Below, in pieces: positions 55,930 through 64,000 of a stretch of 64,000 nucleotides of DNA (position 1 is the stretch's first letter; the number at the start of each line of letters is the position of its first letter). The notes under the pieces were generated by a model that was given only the letters and a program-made list of their open reading frames with translations, made no database searches and was not told where the DNA came from. The stretch is from Mesorhizobium sp. J8 (GTDB taxonomy: Bacteria > Pseudomonadota > Alphaproteobacteria > Rhizobiales > Rhizobiaceae). The stretch covers positions 5,146,001-5,210,000 of the forward strand of contig NZ_AP024109.1 of the NCBI RefSeq assembly GCF_016591715.1. The letters are read 5' to 3'. Made by a program: the position numbers and the translations under genes.

Positions 55930-56596
55930 TGACTATTTCTTTTGCAGGCGAATACATCAAAGCAATTAGGGCAAGGGCGAAGAAAACCATAGACGCGACA
56001 GTACCTGCCTTCGTCACAGAATACATCCTTTTTAAGTTCATTTGTCTGTAATTTTGTAGGAGATAGAGGATAAATACCTGTTGAAGGTCTTCCTTTAGTA
56101 ATACCTTAGCATCTATGGATCCAGATATAGCAGTCAAAAAAGCTCTGAAATTTTTCCGAACGTCCTCGACCGCCGCTTCCTTATCTTGCCCAACCAACAC
56201 GTCTAGATCATCAATAATATCACCAGAGACCGTATATCTGTAATACCAGCTCTTTATATCGGCGGCTTTCCTATACGGGTGATTTTTCTCCGAAACTTCA
56301 GTATACATCATTATTAATCGGCATGCCGTTATCCCAAGTATTATCAATCCCATACCGAGAAAGAAAACAAAATACTTCGACCCTCCGACCGAATTGACAA
56401 TGGCGGCGGCAGCGGCAATGAATGAGAGCATCCCCAAAGCAGCTTGAAAGAGTTTTCCACGCTGATCTTCGTACCAATCATGGCGGCCGACAGCATACTC
56501 AATCATGCGGTAAACCCTGTCCTGCACGTTGCCATCTACACCAAATTCATATTCGGTGGCGATCTCTGATAGCTTTTTGCGTATTTTGGGCTGCAT
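55895..56596 (-). CDS. Membrane protein with two plus one helices (SLATT-like layout)
   Basis: A 233-residue product. A polar helical head (MQPKIRKKLSEIATEYEFGV, with RHDWYEDQRGKLF just before the membrane) leads to two adjacent membrane helices (about 50-70 and 75-98). A 95-residue cytoplasmic helical region comes next, then a third helix (about 198-215). A two-helix pair preceded by a charged helix is the layout of SLATT-type effectors of nucleotide-signalling systems; similarity is by architecture only. GAAGG precedes the ATG at 56596. It is the upstream gene of a two-gene unit with the TS-like protein and is AT-rich like it. Confidence 0.6.
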   Translation of the reverse strand: MQPKIRKKLSEIATEYEFGVDGNVQDRVYRMIEYAVGRHDWYEDQRGKLFQAALGMLSFIAAAAAIVNSVGGSKYFVFFLGMGLIILGITACRLIMMYTEVSEKNHPYRKAADIKSWYYRYTVSGDIIDDLDVLVGQDKEAAVEDVRKNFRAFLTAISGSIDAKVLLKEDLQQVFILYLLQNYRQMNLKRMYSVTKAGTVASMVFFALALIALMYSPAKEIVNDIRNNVKIGN

Positions 56597-56807
56597 AAAG
56601 GGCCTTCGCAATAAGATGTTGCTGCATCGCAGAATCACAGCATACACTGGCCGACTACCATAAGACACACCCAAACAATGTTGTTGTTCAACACACGGTG
56701 TCGGCCGTTTTTTTTAACAGCCTGCCTTGTCCTTAGAACAACACCCAAGTTCTGGTAACGCTCCGTCGAATCGTCGGCAACTTCGGTTCGAACACGCTTC
56801 CACGCCA

Positions 56808-56950
56808 CCGCCACACACTCGATCTCGATATCAAACTCCATCGGTCATGACGCCACCGGCACGGAATTGAGCGCCGGCGGGTTGCTCGCAAAAATACTTC
56901 CCGTAGACTCGGTTGATGGCGTTGTAGAAGCCGGAGTTGCGGCGTAGATG
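56808..56950 (-). pseudogene. C-terminal remnant of a RidA/YjgF-family gene
   Basis: On the minus strand HLRRNSGFYNAINRVYGKYF followed by CEQPAGAQFRA reads like the RidA segment with NxVYxxYF...PAR. After a frameshift near 56845 the family's last strand appears as FDIEIECVAVA. The N-terminal two thirds are absent. RidA proteins are enamine deaminases; this copy cannot be functional. It lies directly beside the AT-rich two-gene insert. Confidence 0.6.
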
Positions 56951-57060
56951 CGCGCAGCGCCGAGACGGATGATTCCAGCGGAGCGAGGCGTCCGTTCACA
57001 CGCACCCTTCCCATCAACGCCGAAAGGCGCGCAATGGCCGTCGTCTCATTCCTTCCAGCA

Positions 57061-57120
57061 CCCCTCATCCGTCTCGGCGCTAGCGCGCCGATCCACCTTC
57101 TCCCACAAGGGGAGAAGGCA
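57061..57120. repeat. Short intergenic repeat with two hairpins
   Basis: TCGGCGC/GCGCCGA (57073-57090) and CCTTCTCC/GGAGAAGG (57096-57118) are hairpins close to the end of the DUF4142 gene. The layout resembles the inner part of the family C element at 47086-47246. Together with the RidA remnant it is all I can see between 56597 and 57130. Confidence 0.6.
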
Positions 57121-57130
57121 AGGGCATCCC

Positions 57131-57691
57131 TCACTGATGCGCCACCGCCAGGTCCTTCACGTGCTTCTCGTGCATCTTCAGCACCGGCAGCGTCTTCTTG
57201 GCGAATTCCTTCATCGCCGGGTCGTCGCCGGAATTGGCATAGGTGGAAAACAGCGCGACAGCATCCTTATGCGCGTCGGTCTGCATCTTGATGTATTTGG
57301 CGTCGAAATCCTTGCCGCTGGCGCTCTTCAACTCGTCGAGCATCTGCTGCTCCTTGGGCTGCAGCGCTGGGCCGGCGGGCTTGATCGATGCGGTGGTCTG
57401 GCCCTGGCTGAGCGCGGCCTTGAAATCCTCGCCGGCCTTGGTGTGATCCTTGATCATCTGCGCCGCGAAAGCCTTGACGTCGGCCGACGCCGACTTCTCC
57501 TGCGCCAGCTTGCTCGACTCGATCTCGAACATGTTGGCATTCGGCACGGTCGTGGCGAAGGTCTGGGTGTCGACCTTGTTCTGGGTCACCATCGGTCCCA
57601 CGGCGTCCGTGTTGGTGTCGTCCGATTGGGCGAACGCGGCGGGCGCGCCGGCAAGAAGCGCGACGGCGACCAGGGGCAGCAGCGTTTTCAT
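57131..57691 (-). CDS. DUF4142 periplasmic protein
   Basis: A 186-residue exported protein. The signal peptide is MKTLLPLVAVALLAGAPAAF, cleaved after FAQ. The DUF4142 four-helix, ferritin-like bundle has NMFEIESSKLAQEKSASADV, MIKDHTKAGEDFKAAL, KMQTDAHKDAVALFSTYANS and ALPVLKMHEKH-type ending. The conserved His residues suggest metal or small-ligand binding, but no activity is known. GGAGATCGAG precedes the ATG. It lies 148 bases downstream of the sugar permease operon on the same strand. Confidence 0.86.
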   Translation of the reverse strand: MKTLLPLVAVALLAGAPAAFAQSDDTNTDAVGPMVTQNKVDTQTFATTVPNANMFEIESSKLAQEKSASADVKAFAAQMIKDHTKAGEDFKAALSQGQTTASIKPAGPALQPKEQQMLDELKSASGKDFDAKYIKMQTDAHKDAVALFSTYANSGDDPAMKEFAKKTLPVLKMHEKHVKDLAVAHQ

Positions 57692-57839
57692 CTCGATCTC
57701 CGGTCCGAAACAGCCCCTCCGCCTTCCCCAACGCGGCACCGGCCCCCGGGTTGCGTGGAAAGAGGCCCCGGGCCTGCCGTCCTCGGCCATCCGTCGACTG
57801 TTTCGCCCGCCACGAGGTCCGAGGGCACGCCGCACCGGA

Positions 57840-58664
57840 TCACCCCTTCACCCCGCCGGCCGTGAGGCCGGAAACGATGCGGCGCTGGAAGACCAGCACC
57901 AGCACAACCAGCGGCACGGTGACGATCACCGAGGCGGCCATGATGTTGCCCCAGGGGATCTCGAATTGCGAGTTGCCCGACAGAAGCGCGATCGCCACCG
58001 GCACGGTGCGCTGCGCGTTGGTGGAGGTGAAGGTCAGCGCGAAGAGGAACTCGTTCCAGGCGCTGATGAAGGCGAGCAGCCCGGTGGTGGCGAGCGCCGG
58101 CCACATCAGCGGCAGGAAGATGAGCGTGACGATGATCCACGGTCCGGCGCCGTCGAGGATCGCCGCCTCCTCGATCTCCACCGGCAGGTCGCGCACGAAA
58201 GTGGTGAGCACCCAGACCGTGAACGGCAGCGTGAAGATCATGTAGGACAGGATGAGCGCGAAGAGCGAATTGTAGAGATGCAGCGCCCGGATAATCTCGA
58301 ACAGCCCGGCAAGCGCGGCGACCTGCGGAAACATCGACACCGACAGGATGGCGAGCATCAGCGCCGAGCGCCCGCGGAAGCGGATGCGCGCCAGCGCATA
58401 GGCCGCGGTGATGCCGATGAGCAGCGAGACCGCCACCACGGCGCCGGAGACGACGAGCGAGTTGGCGAGGTTGCGCAGGAAGGGACCTTCGGTCAGCACG
58501 TTGCGGTAATTGGCGAGGCTGAACGTTCGCGGCCAAAGGCCCGCCTGGAACAATTCGGTCCCGGATTTCAGGCTGGTGACGATGGCATAGTAGAACGGAA
58601 ACACTGCGACGAAGACGATCGCCGCAAGGAGCAGATAGAAGGCGGCGCGCTTCAGCATCTTCAC
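57840..58664 (-). CDS. Sugar ABC transporter permease (MalG/ThuG type)
   Basis: The 274-residue inner-membrane permease has six helices and the EAA loop IEEAAILDGAGPWIIVTLIF. It begins with a MalG-like helix (MKMLKRAAFYLLLAAIVFVA) and ends RRIVSGLTAGGVKG. It pairs with the MalF-type permease immediately upstream (one base apart) and the binding protein. Similarity of the cluster to ThuEFG suggests trehalose, maltose or sucrose. The ATPase gene expected next is absent. Confidence 0.88.
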   Translation of the reverse strand: MKMLKRAAFYLLLAAIVFVAVFPFYYAIVTSLKSGTELFQAGLWPRTFSLANYRNVLTEGPFLRNLANSLVVSGAVVAVSLLIGITAAYALARIRFRGRSALMLAILSVSMFPQVAALAGLFEIIRALHLYNSLFALILSYMIFTLPFTVWVLTTFVRDLPVEIEEAAILDGAGPWIIVTLIFLPLMWPALATTGLLAFISAWNEFLFALTFTSTNAQRTVPVAIALLSGNSQFEIPWGNIMAASVIVTVPLVVLVLVFQRRIVSGLTAGGVKG

Positions 58665-58665
58665 C

Positions 58666-59607
58666 TCAGCGCCCTCCCTCGAAACTCAACCGGCCGATCC
58701 GGATATAGGCGATGGTGAGCAGGCCGATGATCAGGAAAAGCAGCGTCGAGGCGGCCGAGCCATAGGCGAACTTGTCGAACTCGAACAGGTTCTCGCGCGC
58801 GAAGATCGACATCGACTTGGTCTGGACGTTGTTGGGCGTCAGCACATAGATGAGGTCGAAGATGCGCAACGCGTCAAGCGCGCGAAAAATCACCGCCACC
58901 ATCACCGCCGGGCGGATCAGCGGCAGCGTCACCCATCGGAAGACCTGCCATGGGCTCGCGCCGTCGAGCTTCGCCACCTCCAGGATCTCGCGCGGCAGCA
59001 TCTGCAGGGCCGCCAGAATCAACAGCGCCATGAACGGCGTCGACTTCCAGATATCGACGATCAGCACCGCGACCATCGCCGTGTCGGTGCTGGCCGTCCA
59101 CGCGATCTTTTCGTCGATCAGGCCGAGATCAAGCAGCACGACATTGATGATGCCGAACTGGTCGTTGAGCATCCATTGCCACATCTTGGCCGAGACGATG
59201 GTCGGGATCGCCCAGGGGATGAGGATCGCCGCCCGCACGATGCCGCGCCCCGGGAATTCGGCGTTGAGCGCCAAGGCGACGACCATGCCCAGCGCCGTCT
59301 CGCAGGCCACCGAGATAACGGCGAAGCGCACCGTGTTCCACACCGCCCGCCACCAGACCGGATCGACCAGCAACCCGTCATAGAGCACCCGGCCGCTCGG
59401 CAGGCGCAGCACGGAAAGATAGTTGTCGAAGCCCACCCATTGCCGCGCGTCGAGATCGGCCAGCGAAGCGTCGGTGAAGCTGTAATAGACCGTGCGCAGG
59501 AACGGCCAGCCGGCGACGACGGCGAGCACGAAGAGCATCGGCGCCAGGAACAGCCATGCCGTGCGCACGCGCCGGCGCGCCAGCGGCGATCGCCTTGCCG
59601 CGCTCAC
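58666..59607 (-). CDS. Sugar ABC transporter permease (MalF/ThuF type)
   Basis: The 313-residue product has the MalF-like N-terminus RRVRTAWLFLAPMLFVLAVV, the loop FTDASLADLDARQWVGFDNY, and the EAA motif REILEVAKLDGASPWQVFRW. It forms the membrane channel with the MalG-type partner. The start codon overlaps the stop of the binding-protein gene (ATGA at 59604-59607), showing translational coupling. Inner membrane. Confidence 0.88.
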   Translation of the reverse strand: MSAARRSPLARRRVRTAWLFLAPMLFVLAVVAGWPFLRTVYYSFTDASLADLDARQWVGFDNYLSVLRLPSGRVLYDGLLVDPVWWRAVWNTVRFAVISVACETALGMVVALALNAEFPGRGIVRAAILIPWAIPTIVSAKMWQWMLNDQFGIINVVLLDLGLIDEKIAWTASTDTAMVAVLIVDIWKSTPFMALLILAALQMLPREILEVAKLDGASPWQVFRWVTLPLIRPAVMVAVIFRALDALRIFDLIYVLTPNNVQTKSMSIFARENLFEFDKFAYGSAASTLLFLIIGLLTIAYIRIGRLSFEGGR

Positions 59608-60863
59608 CAGCCCTTGCCTTTCAGCCTGGTCAGCCTCGCCTCGAGCTCGGCCAGGTTGTCGGCGGCGGTTCCGTTCCCGGAGATCGTGTTGTGCACGGCG
59701 GTCCAGAACTGGCTCGATGCCTCGTTGTACTTGATCCTGGCGGTCGCCGAGGGACGCGGCTGCGCGTCGAGGAAGATCGGCTTCCAGCGCGGCACGATCG
59801 GCTGCTGCCGGGCGATATCGGGGTCGTCATAGAGCGCCGCGATGGTCGGCAGGTTGGACGTCTTCAGCGTCCGGTATTTCTGCATCTCGGGCGAGGCGAT
59901 GAACTTGACCAGGTCGATCGCCTCGTCCGGATGCTTAGAATATTTGGAAACGGCGAGGTTCCAGCCGCCCAGCGTCGCGACCGGATGCCCGCCATCGCCG
60001 GCCGGCAGCGGCGCCACGTCGAACTTGCCCTTGATCGGCGAGTTCTCGCTGTTGCCGAGCGCATAGGCATAGGGCCAGTTGCGCATGAAGACCGCATTGC
60101 CGGTCTGCCAGACGCCGCGCGCCTCTTCCTCCTGATAGGCGAGCGCGCCCGGCGGCGCGATCGTGCCGATCCAGCCCTTGACCCTGTCGAGCGCCGCCGC
60201 CGCCTTTGGATTGTCGATGGAGATGCGGCCGTCCGGCTCGATGATCCCGCCGCCGCCATTCGACATCACCCATTCGAGCGCGTTGCAGGTCAGCCCCTCA
60301 TAGGCATTGCCCTGGAAGACGTAGCCCCAGAGGTCCTTGTTGCCGGCCGCCCGCTCCTTGTCCATGACGAGCTTCGCCGTATCTTGCAATTGCTGCCAGG
60401 TCGTCGGCACCTTAGCGTGGTATTTGTCGAGGAGATCCTTGCGGTAATAGAGCGCCGGCGCGTCGGTGAAGATCGGCAGCGCGACCAGCCTGCCGTTGAC
60501 CGTCTGCGACTTTATGATCGATGGGAAATGCGCGCCCACCACGTCCCTGGTCGCCTCCGTCAGGTCGACCAGTTGGCTCGCCAGCTGCGGCGCCCAGATG
60601 ACGTCGGTCTGGTAGACGTCGATGTCGCTGCTGCCGGCGGCAAGCCAGAGCCGGTACTGGCCGAACTGGTCGGTGGTCGAAGGCGGGATGACGACGATGT
60701 CGACCTTGTTGCCGCTCTTCTTCTCGTAACGGTCGAGGATCTCGCGCAGCACCTTGATGCCGTTGCCGGTGTCGCCCGACACGATCGACAGTTCGATGGC
60801 GCGTGCCGGGGTCAGCAGCAAGCTCGTTACGAGAGCGAGAACGGCAGGTGCTAAGAACTTCAC
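59604..60863 (-). CDS. Sugar ABC transporter substrate-binding protein (ThuE-like)
   Basis: A 419-residue periplasmic binding protein. It has a signal peptide (MKFLAPAVLALVTSLLLTPA, then RA). The mature start is IELSIVSGDTGNGIKVLREI, and the family segments are FTDAPALYYRKDLLDKYHAK and NAVFMRNWPYAYALGN. It resembles ThuE, the trehalose/maltose binder of Sinorhizobium. I chose the GTG at 60863 because it puts the signal peptide first; ATG 60911 adds an Arg-rich head. First gene of a three-gene operon. No regulator or ATPase gene is adjacent. Confidence 0.87.
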   Translation of the reverse strand: MKFLAPAVLALVTSLLLTPARAIELSIVSGDTGNGIKVLREILDRYEKKSGNKVDIVVIPPSTTDQFGQYRLWLAAGSSDIDVYQTDVIWAPQLASQLVDLTEATRDVVGAHFPSIIKSQTVNGRLVALPIFTDAPALYYRKDLLDKYHAKVPTTWQQLQDTAKLVMDKERAAGNKDLWGYVFQGNAYEGLTCNALEWVMSNGGGGIIEPDGRISIDNPKAAAALDRVKGWIGTIAPPGALAYQEEEARGVWQTGNAVFMRNWPYAYALGNSENSPIKGKFDVAPLPAGDGGHPVATLGGWNLAVSKYSKHPDEAIDLVKFIASPEMQKYRTLKTSNLPTIAALYDDPDIARQQPIVPRWKPIFLDAQPRPSATARIKYNEASSQFWTAVHNTISGNGTAADNLAELEARLTRLKGKGW

Positions 60864-61348
60864 GGGCGGGTCGCTCTCGCTTCCGAGCCGGCGAGACGGA
60901 CGTCCGCCCATTCGTCAACTCATCAAGGCCCCACCCCGCGTTGAATGCTGAGCGCCGCTTTTCGGTTCCGTCGGTGCTGCGGTGGCGGTCAGGCCGGCGG
61001 GTCGGCGGAGCCGAATCCGTCGGCTCGACGGCGTCGGTGTTCCGTTCCTTCCGGCCTCACGTGAAAGCGGACGGGCTCCGAAACCCCCGCCCCGGAGCCC
61101 GCCTGGGAGTGGCTGACGCATGCCGGCACAGCCGCCTCCGACGCCTTGCCAGCGTCGATCCGCCGATCGGCCGCACGGCACGACGACGCATTAGCATGAC
61201 CTAACGTCAGCCTATGTGAAGCTGTTCACAATGCCGGAACCCGTCAGCCTTCTCGGTCGACCGGGATCGTGCCGGCCGCTCATGGACCTGAGGGCCGCGG
61301 TGTTCTTCACCGTATTGATCTTGAGATCGGCGTTCGCGGACCGTCCGC
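60864..61348. other. Spacer upstream of the sugar importer operon
   Basis: No supported gene. Frames are Arg/Pro-rich shadows. A GTGAAgctgTTCAC dyad at about 61217 and a CG-rich stretch near 61000-61100 are the only visible structure. A ThuR-like LacI regulator gene would be expected here but is missing. Confidence 0.4.
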
Positions 61349-62443
61349 TCAGGCGTCGGGTTGCAGGCGCCGCCGCTTGCGGTCGGTGCCAAGGCCCGTC
61401 GCTTCGAGCAGGCCCTTGCGCTTGGCGTCGTAATAATAGCCGGTCTGGTAGAGCGTGTCGGCCCGCTTGGCGTTGCCGCCCGAAACCAGCCAGGCGCCGC
61501 GCAGATATTTGACTGCGTATTTGAGATTGGTCTCGGCGTCGAACAGGCCGGCCGCCGGCCCGTCATAGCCCATGCCGCGCGCAGTTGCGTGCTTGATCTG
61601 CATCAGCCCCCAATGGCCATGATTGTAGGCTTTTGGGTTGAAGGTGCTCTCGCGGTTGACGACATGGCGCACCAGCTCGACCGGCACTTCGTAGATCGCT
61701 GAATATTTCTCGATCAGCCGCTCGATCTCGGCGCGCGGGCCGCTGGCGTGCTGCTCGGATTGCCGGGGCGCCGCCAGCAGCGCCGGATTGTCCGGCGCCA
61801 CATAAGCAACCTGCTGCACGCCCGGCATCGGCGCTACTTTCGCCGACTGGCCCGTGACGGGCATTGCCATGCCTGCGGTCGTGTAAACCGCCGCTCGGCT
61901 GATGGATCCCGCCTGCTTGATGGATCCGGGGCCGGTCGGCGAGCCGCCGGCCGTCAGCACCGGTGGCGGCGGAAACTGGCCGGCCATCGGCGTCGCTCCG
62001 GCAAAGGCCGCGGGCTGAGCCAGCGCCGCGCCGGGCTGAACCGGAGGAGGCAAAGGCGCGCCAGGCGTCGCCGGCGCGCCTGGCGTGGTCGCCATGGCGA
62101 CGGCATCGCCCGCGAGCGCCGCGGTCTGCACCTGCGCGAGGCCAGACGGCTCCGGCAGCACGGCCACTGTTTCCGGCAGCGCTAGGGTGGGCGTATCGTC
62201 CGCAGCGGTAGGCGTCGCAGCCTCCGCAAGCGCGGGCGCGGCCTTCATCTGCGAGGTCGAGGTGCAACCGCTGAGACCGGCTGCCGCAACGAGCACGCCG
62301 AGGGCGGTGAATATGATTTTAGCTGGCAAGCCGTGCAGGTCCGGTTTGTCGTTTGTTAAGGAGTCCTTACACCAGCGATTCACACCCGGCAATCGGGGCG
62401 GGTAGGCGGTTTTCGGGTGGCGATAACAGGGCGGAAATGCCAT
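61349..62443 (-). CDS. Lytic transglycosylase lipoprotein
   Basis: About 364 residues. A hydrophobic segment with lipobox LSGC (IIFTALGVLVAAAGLSGCTS) marks an outer-membrane lipoprotein. A long Pro/Ala-rich linker (about 60-220) is followed by an SLT domain with RHVVNRESTFNPKAYNHGHW (catalytic Glu), GLMQIKHATARGMGY and NLKYAVKYLRGAW. It cleaves peptidoglycan glycan strands. The start is uncertain: ATG 62443 has no ribosome site, and a shorter TTG start close to the lipobox is possible. Confidence 0.83.
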   Translation of the reverse strand: MAFPPCYRHPKTAYPPRLPGVNRWCKDSLTNDKPDLHGLPAKIIFTALGVLVAAAGLSGCTSTSQMKAAPALAEAATPTAADDTPTLALPETVAVLPEPSGLAQVQTAALAGDAVAMATTPGAPATPGAPLPPPVQPGAALAQPAAFAGATPMAGQFPPPPVLTAGGSPTGPGSIKQAGSISRAAVYTTAGMAMPVTGQSAKVAPMPGVQQVAYVAPDNPALLAAPRQSEQHASGPRAEIERLIEKYSAIYEVPVELVRHVVNRESTFNPKAYNHGHWGLMQIKHATARGMGYDGPAAGLFDAETNLKYAVKYLRGAWLVSGGNAKRADTLYQTGYYYDAKRKGLLEATGLGTDRKRRRLQPDA

Positions 62444-62494
62444 ATTGTTCTGGATATGTACTCGTTTTTCGCCGTTTTGCGGAAGGAATACGCC

Positions 62495-63064
62495 ATGAAA
62501 CCCACATCTGAGATCACGGCCGGCCACGCAGTGTTAGAAACAGTGATCGGCTTCATGGGCATTGCATGGAGCGAGAAGGGCCTGATCCGGCTCTGCCTGC
62601 CCGAGCGCAGCCGTGAGGCGATCGAGCGCCGTCTGTTCCGTCATGCGGGTGTTTCGACCTCGACGGACCAGCCGCAATGGGTGGTCGAGCTGATCGCCTC
62701 GATCAAGGCCTACGCGGCCGGCGAGGACGTCGACTTCTCCTGGGTGCCGGTAGACCTGGACGGCGTCGATGACTTTCGCCTCGCCATCTATGACGCAGCG
62801 CGCAAGCTCCGCTTCGGCGAGACCACCACCTATGGTGAGTTGGCCAAGCGCGCCGGCCATGCCGGCCTTCCGCGCGAAACGGGCGCGGCGCTCGGCGCCA
62901 ATCCCGTGCCGCTGGTCATTCCGTGCCACCGCATCCTGGCGGCTGGCGGCAAGATCGGCGGCTTCTCCGCCCCGGGCGGCTCGGCCACCAAGGAAAAGAT
63001 GCTCGCGATGGAAGGCGTGCGCGTCGGCCCGCCGCCCGCCGCGCAAGCCTCGTTCGGGTTCTGA
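62495..63064 (+). CDS. ogt: Methylated-DNA-protein-cysteine methyltransferase (Ogt type)
   Basis: A 189-residue DNA repair protein. The acceptor Cys144 is in PLVIPCHRILAAGGKIGGFS, and FGETTTYGELAKRAGHAGLP and GAALGANP form the DNA-binding part. It moves methyl groups from O6-methylguanine to itself and is used once. GGAAGG precedes the ATG at 62495, which removes 26 residues of the longer frame. It is divergent from the lytic transglycosylase gene with a short shared promoter region. Confidence 0.92.
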   Translation: MKPTSEITAGHAVLETVIGFMGIAWSEKGLIRLCLPERSREAIERRLFRHAGVSTSTDQPQWVVELIASIKAYAAGEDVDFSWVPVDLDGVDDFRLAIYDAARKLRFGETTTYGELAKRAGHAGLPRETGAALGANPVPLVIPCHRILAAGGKIGGFSAPGGSATKEKMLAMEGVRVGPPPAAQASFGF

Positions 63065-63091
63065 GAAGCGCTACCCGCTCTTCAATCCCTG

Positions 63092-63421
63092 TCAGTCGTT
63101 GTGCAGGAACCGGCGGCGGAAGCGCCGATCGAAATCCGGTCGCTTGCAGACATAGACCATGCAGGACCGGGTGTCGGCGCTCGGCACATAGGCGCGCGCC
63201 CTCACCTCGCCCGCGTTGCAGAAACGCTCGTCGCGCACATAGCGGTCGTAGAGCGGCAGCCCCGGCACGCGCGTCGACTGGTAGCGCAGGATGACGGCGC
63301 CCTGCCTGGCGATCGTCGCCTGCACCCGGTCGCAGCTCATGCGCGTCGGATCGTAGCGCGACACCGCCTGCGCCTCCGCGGCCAGCAGCAGGAAGCAGGC
63401 GGCAAGCAGAATGGTCCTCAT
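63092..63421 (-). CDS. Small secreted protein, basic, with disulfide potential
   Basis: The 109-residue product has a signal peptide (MRTILLAACFLLLAAEAQAV). The mature domain contains RYDPTRMSCDRVQATIARQG, DERFCNAGEVRARAYVPSAD and SCMVYVCKRPDF; the four mature Cys could make two disulfides. Similar small exported proteins occur across rhizobia without a known role. GAGGAGAG precedes the ATG at 63421. It is convergent with ogt. Confidence 0.78.
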   Translation of the reverse strand: MRTILLAACFLLLAAEAQAVSRYDPTRMSCDRVQATIARQGAVILRYQSTRVPGLPLYDRYVRDERFCNAGEVRARAYVPSADTRSCMVYVCKRPDFDRRFRRRFLHND

Positions 63422-63701
63422 GGCTTCTCTCCTCGGAAAGGCAGGCATTCCATCCCTTCACAACGCGGGCCTGCTGTCAAAACTTCCACGCGCCACTGCA
63501 TTCCGCTCGATCCGGCATGCGGGCATTGTCCAGGCACCCGTCTTGTTTTCTTGCTCAAACTATCCTATATCCGCAACATTGAATTTGGCCGATCGATCGG
63601 GCCGCGATCTTCGCGTTTGCTGACGTCTATCTCCAAAATTTCGATACCGCCGGCCGGACAATGGTCCGGTCAAACAAAAGCAAATGTGAAGGGCATTCTA
63701 T

Positions 63702-63914
63702 ATGGCAACTGGTACGGTCAAGTGGTTCAACGCCACCAAGGGCTATGGGTTCATCCAGCCCGACAATGGCGGCGCGGACGTTTTCGTCCACATCTCCGCC
63801 GTTGAGCGCGCTGGCATGACCACCCTGGCTGAAGGCCAGAAGATCAACTTCGAGATCGAGCAGGACCGCCGCACCGGCAAGTCCGCCGCTGGGTCTCTGA
63901 GCAAGGCAGCCTGA
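63702..63914 (+). CDS. Cold-shock protein, CspA family
   Basis: A 70-residue OB-fold protein: [20 protein letters not shown], then [23 protein letters not shown]1 (KGYGFI) and RNP2 (VFVHIS) are complete. It binds single-stranded nucleic acid as an RNA chaperone. The upstream 250 bases are AT-richer than usual and contain TTGCTC and CTATCCTATAT-like promoter elements, so a long 5' leader of the csp type is likely. No terminator is visible before the window ends. Confidence 0.95.
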   Translation: MATGTVKWFNATKGYGFIQPDNGGADVFVHISAVERAGMTTLAEGQKINFEIEQDRRTGKSAAGSLSKAA

Positions 63915-64000
63915 TTTGGCTTGAGCATTTCGCAGCCAGGCTTAACCGCCAAGCGCCGCGAGATGCGAAGTAAGCAAGGCGCGCGCCGGACGAAGGTTCG

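Overview
The window reads as a chromosomal segment of a GC-rich alphaproteobacterium of the order Hyphomicrobiales, most likely Mesorhizobium or a close relative. This is an inference. It rests on rhizobial-type gene content (separate carA and carB, adjacent dnaG and rpoD, BKACE enzyme, ThuEFG-like sugar importer, many LysR/TetR/MFS genes), on the long alphaproteobacterial form of CarB and RpoD, and on several families of short intergenic palindromes typical of rhizobial genomes.

1-5.4 kb is an accessory, partly decayed region. It carries small hypothetical genes, two frameshifted gene remnants (one a KTSC-domain protein), a P-loop kinase-like gene, an AlpA-like helix-turn-helix gene and a tyrosine integrase. 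The 3' end of the integrase gene runs antisense into a tRNA-Ile2(CAU) gene, so this looks like the tRNA-proximal end of an integrated island whose other end lies left of the window.

5.4-25 kb is ordinary chromosome. It holds a SIMPL protein, a YcgN-like protein, a large OmpA protein with a disordered Gln/Lys-rich head, a structured candidate small RNA, UPF0114, SDR and LuxR-type genes, and an HtrA-like protease lying divergently to a protease homologue that has lost all three catalytic residues. Several regulator/target pairs follow, each with visible palindromic operators (TetR/VOC, LysR/azoreductase, TetR/PspA-YiaA, PadR). A BKACE gene has only a fragment of an ABC permease beside it.

23-51 kb has the core genes rpoD, dnaG, yqeY and carA, among transporters (Na/Pi type, three MFS, MntH with MntR, LysE), cell-wall and zinc-peptidase genes, and further regulators. 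51.4-55.2 kb has carB, preceded by an octanucleotide tract with nine CCCC runs.

55.2-56.6 kb is a compact AT-rich insert unlike its surroundings. It holds two overlapping genes: a membrane protein with two N-terminal and one C-terminal membrane segments, and a divergent thymidylate-synthase-like protein. It is followed by the broken C-terminus of a RidA-like gene. This two-gene module is the best candidate in the window for an undescribed (possibly defence or nucleotide-signalling) system. 57-64 kb returns to ordinary content: DUF4142, a sugar ABC importer without its ATPase, a lytic transglycosylase, an O6-methylguanine methyltransferase and a cold-shock protein.
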